From the NCBI GenBank assembly GCA_009731375.1, contig BJOX01000196.1, positions 589,405 to 653,404 on the forward strand: DNA of 64,000 nt, in the 5' to 3' direction. A program made the position numbers and the translations under genes. Below the pieces are notes generated by a model. The model searched no databases, was not told the origin of the DNA, and saw only the letters and a list, made by a program, of their open reading frames with translations. Shown in pieces: positions 56,954 to 64,000 of the stretch; position 1 is the first letter of the stretch; the number at the start of each line of letters is the position of its first letter. The DNA is from Paulinella micropora. Its lineage: Eukaryota > Cercozoa > Imbricatea > Euglyphida.

Positions 56954-56987
<34 letters not shown>

Positions 56988-57217
56988 CCTCAGAGAGCCT
57001 CAGCCTGAGTCAGAGAGAGAGGTCGGAGAGAGAGAGAGAGAGCCTAGGAGAGAGAGAGAGAGACTGGCACTGTGACAGTGGCAGGCTGTGTGACACTAGC
57101 TGTGAGCCTACGGTTACTGGTCTGAGTGGTGGCATTGGTGGCCGGCAACCACTGCCCTGTGTAGTTACTGAGCAGCGTCTCTGTTTCGAACTTGTGGAGA
57201 CTCAGGAGTCCATTACA
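56685..57217. repeat. Candidate LTR
   Basis: Starts TGATCATCTG (56686) and ends TCCATTACA (57217). Three bases later comes TTTTGGCGGGATTC, which could pair with a tRNA 3' end ending CCA. The interior holds a (GA)n tract at 56776-57060. The first 95 bp repeat those at 46189. No second full copy was found, so this is tentative. Confidence 0.35.
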
Positions 57218-57747
57218 ACGTTTTGGCGGGATTCAGTTCTCTGTGAAGAGTTCTATATTAAAGTATATATTAATACGTTTGGAGCTGATAAGTGAGTTGA
57301 CCGGGGACGCCTAGGAGACGAATAAACCGGCAGAGAGCACCTCTGAGCAGTCCACAGTCTAAGCTATCAATACTAAGTTCAAGTAGTCACATGATGATAT
57401 TACTGGCAGTGAGGACGTTCAAGTTCTAAGTTACAATAAAACAGTTTTTGCGTAAAAAAATTAAATTCAGGATTAAAGTGAGATTAAGGATAACGTACAA
57501 CTTGAACTTGAACAACAGTTACAACGGAGACTGAATTACCGGTAAGGGAGGAGGAGAAGGAGAAGGAGGAGGAGGAGGAGGAAAAAAGAAGACGGAAGGT
57601 GAGCATTGTACCAACTAACTGAAAAGAAAGAAAGAAAGAAAGAAAGAAAGAAACTAAAAGGAACTAAAAGCAGGACTCTCCACGTTGCGCTCCAAATCAG
57701 CCAGAGGAAGGGGCTTCACACATGGAAACATACATACATACGCAAGG

Positions 57748-57780
<33 letters not shown>

Positions 57781-57883
57781 GGAGAGAGAGAGAGAGAGAG
57801 ACTGAGAGAGAGAGAGAGAGAAAGAGAGAGAAAGATATATGTATATATATATATATAGAGCGAGAGAGAGGGGGGGGGGGGGG
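57218..57883. other. Sequence after the LTR-like repeat, then GA and AT repeats
   Basis: No convincing gene. GAG/GAA-rich (57548-57600), GAAA repeats (57625-57655), (GA)n and (TA)n before the gap. The frame 57606-57880 is low complexity. Confidence 0.5.
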
Positions 57884-58237
57884 NNNNNNNNNNNNNNNNN
57901 NNNNNNNNNNNNNNNNNNNNNNNNNNNNNNNNNNNNNNNNNNNNNNNNNNNNNNNNNNNNNNNNNNNNNNNNNNNNNNNNNNNNNNNNNNNNNNNNNNNN
58001 NNNNNNNNNNNNNNNNNNNNNNNNNNNNNNNNNNNNNNNNNNNNNNNNNNNNNNNNNNNNNNNNNNNNNNNNNNNNNNNNNNNNNNNNNNNNNNNNNNNN
58101 NNNNNNNNNNNNNNNNNNNNNNNNNNNNNNNNNNNNNNNNNNNNNNNNNNNNNNNNNNNNNNNNNNNNNNNNNNNNNNNNNNNNNNNNNNNNNNNNNNNN
58201 NNNNNNNNNNNNNNNNNNNNNNNNNNNNNNNNNNNNN
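57884..58237. other. 354-N assembly gap
   Basis: Flanked by a G run on the left and GGGG(TG)n on the right. Confidence 0.97.
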
Positions 58238-58238
58238 G

Positions 58239-58274
<36 letters not shown>

Positions 58275-58628
58275 AGTGGGACCGCGATTGGGGGTCGGTC
58301 GACAAAGGCGTCCGCGAGGTGAGGAAACGCTTCACGGCCCAGCTGGTTAGTCAAGTGGAATAGGCGGTCCTATTAGCAAATCAGACATGTTATGGTCCTT
58401 TCATTTTGCTTCACGGCGCAGCTGGTTGGTTAAAGGGAAAAGCCGGGTCTCCTATACCATAGCATTCCACAGACATATTATTGGTATAATACAGCTGCTT
58501 AATCGAACGAAAGAGACGGTCCTACACCATTCACCATTACCATATATCCATGCATAATAAATCAAACATGTTATGGTATGACACATAAGGAATTTACTGA
58601 GCAGGCGAACTGGTCAACTTATAAAATA
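58238..58628. other. Short unique region, no gene seen
   Basis: A (GT)n tract to 58272, then non-repetitive sequence containing two related segments with GCTTCACGGC(C/G)CAGCTGGTT at about 58328 and 58410. No open frame of note. Confidence 0.5.
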
Positions 58629-58644
58629 TCTCTCTATCTATCTA

Positions 58645-58729
<85 letters not shown>

Positions 58730-58780
58730 ACTATCTATCTATCTATCTAACTATCTATCTATCTATCTATCTACTATCTT

Positions 58781-58868
<88 letters not shown>

Positions 58869-58920
58869 CCTACCTATCTGTCTGTCTATCTATCTATCTA
58901 CCTGTCTATCCATCTATCTC
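58629..58920. repeat. (CTAT)n microsatellite
   Basis: Nearly uninterrupted CTAT tetranucleotides with a few CTAA, CTGT and CTAC variants. Confidence 0.97.
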
Positions 58921-59023
58921 AGTTGATGTTCATTTTCATCGTTCTCCATCAAAATCGTTCTCATCAATCGTAGTGAGTGTGGTGATATGAAGATGTTCAT
59001 GCAATCGTTTGAAAGCAAGCTCA

Positions 59024-59027
<4 letters not shown>

Positions 59028-59059
<32 letters not shown>

Positions 59060-59077
59060 AGAGAGAGATAGAAAAGA

Positions 59078-59109
<32 letters not shown>

Positions 59110-59110
59110 A
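59028..59110. repeat. (GA)n microsatellite
   Basis: GA repeats with ATAGA interruptions. Confidence 0.95.
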
Positions 59111-59199
59111 GTCTCTCAAATATGGATAGAGAAAAATGAATTCATAGTAGGGTGTCACTTTTGAATGTCCGTAGAGACCATACCCATGCACACGCGGCG

Positions 59200-59200
59200 T

Positions 59201-59233
<33 letters not shown>

Positions 59234-59243
59234 CAGATAAGCT

Positions 59244-59303
<60 letters not shown>

Positions 59304-59339
59304 CCAGTTCGCCAGGAGAGACCATGCCTGTTCCAACGC

Positions 59340-59379
<40 letters not shown>

Positions 59380-59563
59380 GGATAGATAGATAGATAGATA
59401 GATAGATATATAGATAGATAGATAGATGGATAGATAGATAGATAGATAGATAGACCAGTTCGCCAGGTCGCCAGGAGACCCTGTTCCCACGCAGATAGAT
59501 AGATAAATAGATAGATAGATGGATAGATAGATAGATGGATAGATAGATAGATAGATAGATAGG

Positions 59564-59612
<49 letters not shown>

Positions 59613-59655
59613 GGATAGACCAGTTCGCCAGGAGAGACCATGCCTGTTCCCACGC

Positions 59656-59699
<44 letters not shown>

Positions 59700-59700
59700 G
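59200..59700. repeat. (GATA)n array with a recurring unique island
   Basis: GATA tracts alternate with an island containing CCAGTTCGCCAGGAGAGACC, at about 59304, 59455 (variant), 59620, and again outside this array at 60726. The unit is about 150-165 bp. Confidence 0.92.
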
Positions 59701-60181
59701 AGATATCGACTAATGTCAGAAAAAAGGAGCTTCTGATTTCGTCAACCAAGGAAGTCTGTGAATAAAGTATTAACCCGATGCCCAGCTAAGCCGTGATGTT
59801 TGCACGGAAGGGACTGATACAGACGATACCAAACCTCTCTAGTACCAGGCGGGGCCAGGGCTCGTTCCATAAGCGCCCCTTGCAGAACGAGCTCCCACCT
59901 CCATTACAGAGGGCCCAGTAAGCAGATGGAGTTTCGAGACTGTTGACAGTCTAGTATAAACCGACAGAGCACTGTGGGTTTTATTCCGGGCTCAACAAGC
60001 GAGAAAGGGCACCCTGAGGGAACAGGATTGTGCTTCCCGTCGCTATTTCGGCATGTGACTCATAGGCGTATGGCTAGGCACACATAAGGCACCCCACCAC
60101 GGGCCCAGCACACCCACACCATCCCCTAATTCTCTGTCTGTCGACAGATGGCACCCATTTCAAAAAACCAAGCCCAAGGGA
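59701..60181. other. Non-coding unique sequence, includes first copy of a 220-bp direct repeat
   Basis: 59945-60166 matches 60446-60664 almost exactly on either side of the 60182-60445 gap. No gene seen. Confidence 0.7.
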
Positions 60182-60445
60182 NNNNNNNNNNNNNNNNNNN
60201 NNNNNNNNNNNNNNNNNNNNNNNNNNNNNNNNNNNNNNNNNNNNNNNNNNNNNNNNNNNNNNNNNNNNNNNNNNNNNNNNNNNNNNNNNNNNNNNNNNNN
60301 NNNNNNNNNNNNNNNNNNNNNNNNNNNNNNNNNNNNNNNNNNNNNNNNNNNNNNNNNNNNNNNNNNNNNNNNNNNNNNNNNNNNNNNNNNNNNNNNNNNN
60401 NNNNNNNNNNNNNNNNNNNNNNNNNNNNNNNNNNNNNNNNNNNNN
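60182..60445. other. 264-N assembly gap between direct repeats
   Basis: Lies between the two copies of the 220-bp repeat, which suggests unresolved tandem duplication. Confidence 0.95.
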
Positions 60446-60664
60446 TCGACAGTCTAGTATAAACCGACAGAGCACTGTGGGTTTTATTCCGGGCTCAACA
60501 AGCGAGAAAGGGCACCCTGAGGGAACAGGATTGTGCTTCCCGTCTCTATTTCGGCATGTGACTTATAGGCGTGGCTAGGCACACATAAGGCCCCACCACG
60601 GGCCCAGCACACCCACACCATCCCCTAATTCTCTGTCTGTCGACAGATGGCACCCATTTCAAAG
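60446..60664. repeat. Second copy of the 220-bp direct repeat
   Basis: Begins TCGACAGTCTAGTATAAACC and ends in CACCCATTTCAAA, then runs into GATA repeats instead of the sequence found after copy 1. Confidence 0.85.
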
Positions 60665-60679
60665 ATAGATAGACAGATG

Positions 60680-60716
<37 letters not shown>

Positions 60717-60863
60717 ATAGATAGACCAGTTCGCCAGGAGAGACCATGCCTGTTCCCACGCAGCGAACGCGCCCTTTAGGATCCACCTAGATCGATAGAT
60801 AGATAGGCAGGCAGGTAGGTAGGTAGGTAGGTAGGTAGGTAGGTAGGTAGGTAGGTGGATAGG

Positions 60864-60898
<35 letters not shown>

Positions 60899-60942
60899 GA
60901 GGAGCAAGAACGAGAATAAGAGAGAGAGTAAACAGGAGTTCG

Positions 60943-61035
<93 letters not shown>

Positions 61036-61125
61036 GAGAAAGAGNNNNNNNNNNGAGGGGGGGGGGGGGGGGGGAGAGGAAAAGAGTGCGAGCGAATCAG
61101 AGAACAGCGAGCGAGAGAGCGAGCG

Positions 61126-61170
<45 letters not shown>

Positions 61171-61180
61171 CCAGAAAGAG
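60665..61180. repeat. GATA, GGTA and GA microsatellites
   Basis: (GATA)n, an island with CCAGTTCGCCAGGAGAGACC, (GGTA)n at 60813-60850, then (GA)n to 61166 containing a 10-N gap at 61045-61054 beside a G run. Confidence 0.93.
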
Positions 61181-61260
61181 GTAAGGGATCACTCGGTTTT
61201 CCATCTCCATATGACTAACACACAAAAATAAATAAGTACACCATACATGCGTACATACAG

Positions 61261-61303
<43 letters not shown>

Positions 61304-61395
61304 CATATCTAGGAGAAGGGAAAAGAGAAGACACTTACTCGAGCTGTTTCTCTATCTCGTCAAAAAATCTGCAGGCGAAAAACACAAACATCATT
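61181..61395. other. Short unique sequence with CT and TA tracts
   Basis: No gene. (CT)n at 61261-61284 and (TA)n to 61303. Confidence 0.6.
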
Positions 61396-61830
61396 CATGA
61401 TTACTGCCTTTATGTCCCTCCCAATGCGTGACTGCTGCCTTGATCTCTCTCTCCCACTGCCTCATTACTGCCTCACTACTGCCTTGATGTCCCTCCCACT
61501 GCCTCACTACTGCCTTGATCCTCTTCTACTGCCTCACTTCTGCCTTAATGTCCCTCGCGCTGCCTCACTACTGCCTTGATGTCCCTCCCACTGCCTCACT
61601 ACTGCCTTGATGTCCCTCCCACTGCCTCACTGCCTTGATGTCACTCCCACTGCCTCACTACTGCCTTGATGTCCCTCCCACTGCCTCACTACTGCCTTGA
61701 TGTCCCTCCCACTGCCTCACTACTGCCTTGATGTCCCTCCCACTGCCTCACTACTGCCTTGATGTCCCTCGCGCTGCCTCACTACTGCCTTGATGTCCCT
61801 CCCACTGCTGTTTTGATGTCTCTTCTACTG
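61396..61830. repeat. 31-bp minisatellite
   Basis: Units of the form CTGCCTCACTACTGCCTTGATGTCCCTCCCA, with variants and a few deletions, about 13 copies. The same unit returns at 63840-64000. Confidence 0.92.
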
Positions 61831-61879
61831 CATACGTACTGTGCAAATTCTTGCTCCTACTGCCTTCTCATAAGTAGTG

Positions 61880-62390
<511 letters not shown>

Positions 62391-62447
62391 AAGGGTTGCC
62401 TCTCCTTCGTCACCTTATCCCTAGTACATACATCATACACACACAAA

Positions 62448-62448
62448 C

Positions 62449-62497
<49 letters not shown>

Positions 62498-62552
62498 ATA
62501 GATAGATAGATAGAATAGATAGATAGATATAGATAGATAGATAGCTAGATAG

Positions 62553-62583
<31 letters not shown>

Positions 62584-62605
62584 GAATAGATAGATATAGA
62601 TATAC

Positions 62606-62700
<95 letters not shown>

Positions 62701-62742
62701 AGATAGATCGACAGATAGATAGATAGATAGATACATACATAC
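62448..62742. repeat. (GATA)n, (TA)n and (GA)n microsatellites
   Basis: Complement of the CTAT family followed by TA and GA tracts. Confidence 0.95.
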
Positions 62743-62763
62743 ATCTCCCCCCCGTTGATGATT

Positions 62764-63712
62764 TTGCTGCTGCCTCACTGCTGCCTCACTGCTGCCTCAC
62801 TGCTGCCTCACTGCTGCCTCACTACTGCCTCACTGCTGCCTCACTACTGCCTCACTGCTGCCTCACTACTGCCTCACTGCTGCCTCACTGCTGCCTCACT
62901 GCTGCCTCACTACTGCCTCACTGCTGCCTCACTGCTGCCTCACTGCTGCCTCACTGCTGCCTCAATACTGCCTCACTGCTGCCTCACTGCTGCCTCACTG
63001 CTGCCTCACTGCTGCCTCACTGCTGCCTCACTGCTGCCTCACTGCTGCCTCACTGCTGCCTCACTGCTGCCTCACTGCTGCCTCACTGCTGCCTCACTGC
63101 TGCCTCACTGCTGCCTCACTGCTGCCTCACTGCTGCCTCACTGCTGCCTCACTGCTGCCTCACTGCTGCCTCACTGCTGCCTCACTGCTGCCTCACTGCT
63201 GCCTCACTGCTGCCTCACTGCTGCCTCACTGCTGCCTCACTGCTGCCTCACTGCTGCCTCACTGCTGCCTCACTGCTGCCTCACTGCTGCCTCACTGCTG
63301 CCTCACTGCTGCCTCACTGCTGCCTCACTGCTGCCTCACTGCTGCCTCACTGCTGCCTCACTGCTGCCTCACTGCTGCCTCACTGCTGCCTCACTGCTGC
63401 CTCACTGCTGCCTCACTGCTGCCTCACTGCTGCCTCACTGCTGCCTCACTGCTGCCTCACTGCTGCCTCACTGCTGCCTCACTGCTGCCTCACTGCTGCC
63501 TCACTGCTGCCTCACTGCTGCCTCACTGCTGCCTCACTGCTGCCTCACTGCTGCCTCACTGCTGCCTCACTGCTGCCTCACTGCTGCCTCACTGCTGCCT
63601 CACTGCTGCCTCACTGCTGCCTCACTGCTGCCTCACTACTGCCTCACTGCTGCCTCACTGCTGCCTCACTGCTGCCTCACTACTGCCCCACACTACTGCC
63701 TCACTTGCTGCC
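62764..63712. repeat. 11-bp satellite, about 86 copies
   Basis: Tandem TGCTGCCTCAC with rare TACTGCCTCAC variants near both edges. Because 11 is not a multiple of 3 and no frame contains a stop, a 339-residue frame arises from the repeat alone (LLPHCCLTAAS every 33 nt). The homogeneous core and diverged edges are typical of unequal exchange. Confidence 0.97.
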
Positions 63713-63839
63713 AGTACCTGAGCGCGTTAATCATTTTGCTCCTAAAGAACTTGCGAATGAGCCACTGGTCGTAACCGCAACACTATGCGCACAGCAGACC
63801 AGCATGCATAAAACACATACTTGCATACATAACTATACT

Positions 63840-64000
63840 GCCTGTATATCCCCTCGCTGCCTCACCATTGCCCTGATGCCCCTCGCTGCCTCACTAATCC
63901 CTTGATGTCCCTCCCACTGCCTCACTACTGCCTTGATGTCCCTCTCACTGCCTCACTACTGCCTTGATGTCCCTCTCACTGCCTCACTACTGCCTTGATG
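63840..64000. repeat. 31-bp minisatellite, second block
   Basis: Same CTGCCTCACTACTGCCTTGATGTCCCTC units as at 61396-61830, continuing to the end of the window. Confidence 0.9.

Noticed and set aside
62755-63774. 339-residue LLPHCCLTAAS repeat protein; also considered as a CRISPR-like array
   Set aside because: Pure 11-bp satellite with no stop in any frame; units are contiguous without unique spacers, so not CRISPR.

Overview
The window looks like an assembled scaffold from a single-celled eukaryote, most likely an aquatic protist. I cannot name the lineage. The evidence is a spliced gene with short introns, copia and non-LTR retroelements, long microsatellite arrays, and two quite different blocks of integrated DNA-virus-like genes. 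No rRNA, tRNA or bacterial operon was recognised. Several N gaps, most of them flanked by long G or C runs, mean that some neighbouring blocks may not be neighbours in the cell.

Layout. 1-2460: GA/CT, CTA and palindrome arrays. 2464-3832: an unrecognised broken gene. 4384-11034: a broken, intron-containing gene for a beta-class DNA methyltransferase-like protein. Its introns share an 18-base palindrome, and one exon is split by a 2.7-kb terminal-inverted-repeat element (8073-10790) with a 5-bp target duplication. 11141-17440: a partial second copy of that element, then a decayed copia polyprotein (gag zinc knuckle, protease, integrase, start of reverse transcriptase). 17493-31680: a GC-rich block with herpesvirus/mirusvirus-type genes: F-box protein, origin-binding-type helicase, membrane glycoprotein, ankyrin-like protein, WWE-PARP, coiled-coil protein, and the ATPase part of a large terminase. 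31690-42360: an AT-rich polinton-like virus or virophage block: adenain-like protease, penton-type minor capsid protein, double-jelly-roll major capsid protein, fibre-like protein, protein-primed family B polymerase and zinc-binding proteins.

42700-46500: TTTC, GT, GTCT and ATGT arrays. 46500-56340: a C-rich non-LTR retroelement in fragments, with an unusual domain order: ubiquitin-specific-protease-like domain, RNase H, reverse transcriptase, then a C-terminal CCHC and PD-(D/E)XK-like region. 56685-64000: an LTR-like repeat, large gaps, and GATA/CTAT, GA, 31-bp and 11-bp satellites with no gene that I can support.

The two viral blocks each carry part of a virion programme. The polinton-like block has capsid, maturation protease and polymerase genes but no visible packaging ATPase or integrase. 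The herpes-like block has packaging, replication-initiation and host-interaction genes but no capsid gene in view. Nearly every long gene carries a frameshift or nonsense codon, so decay or assembly error is the default reading. Several UGA and UAA codons, however, sit where the families normally have Trp or Glu.
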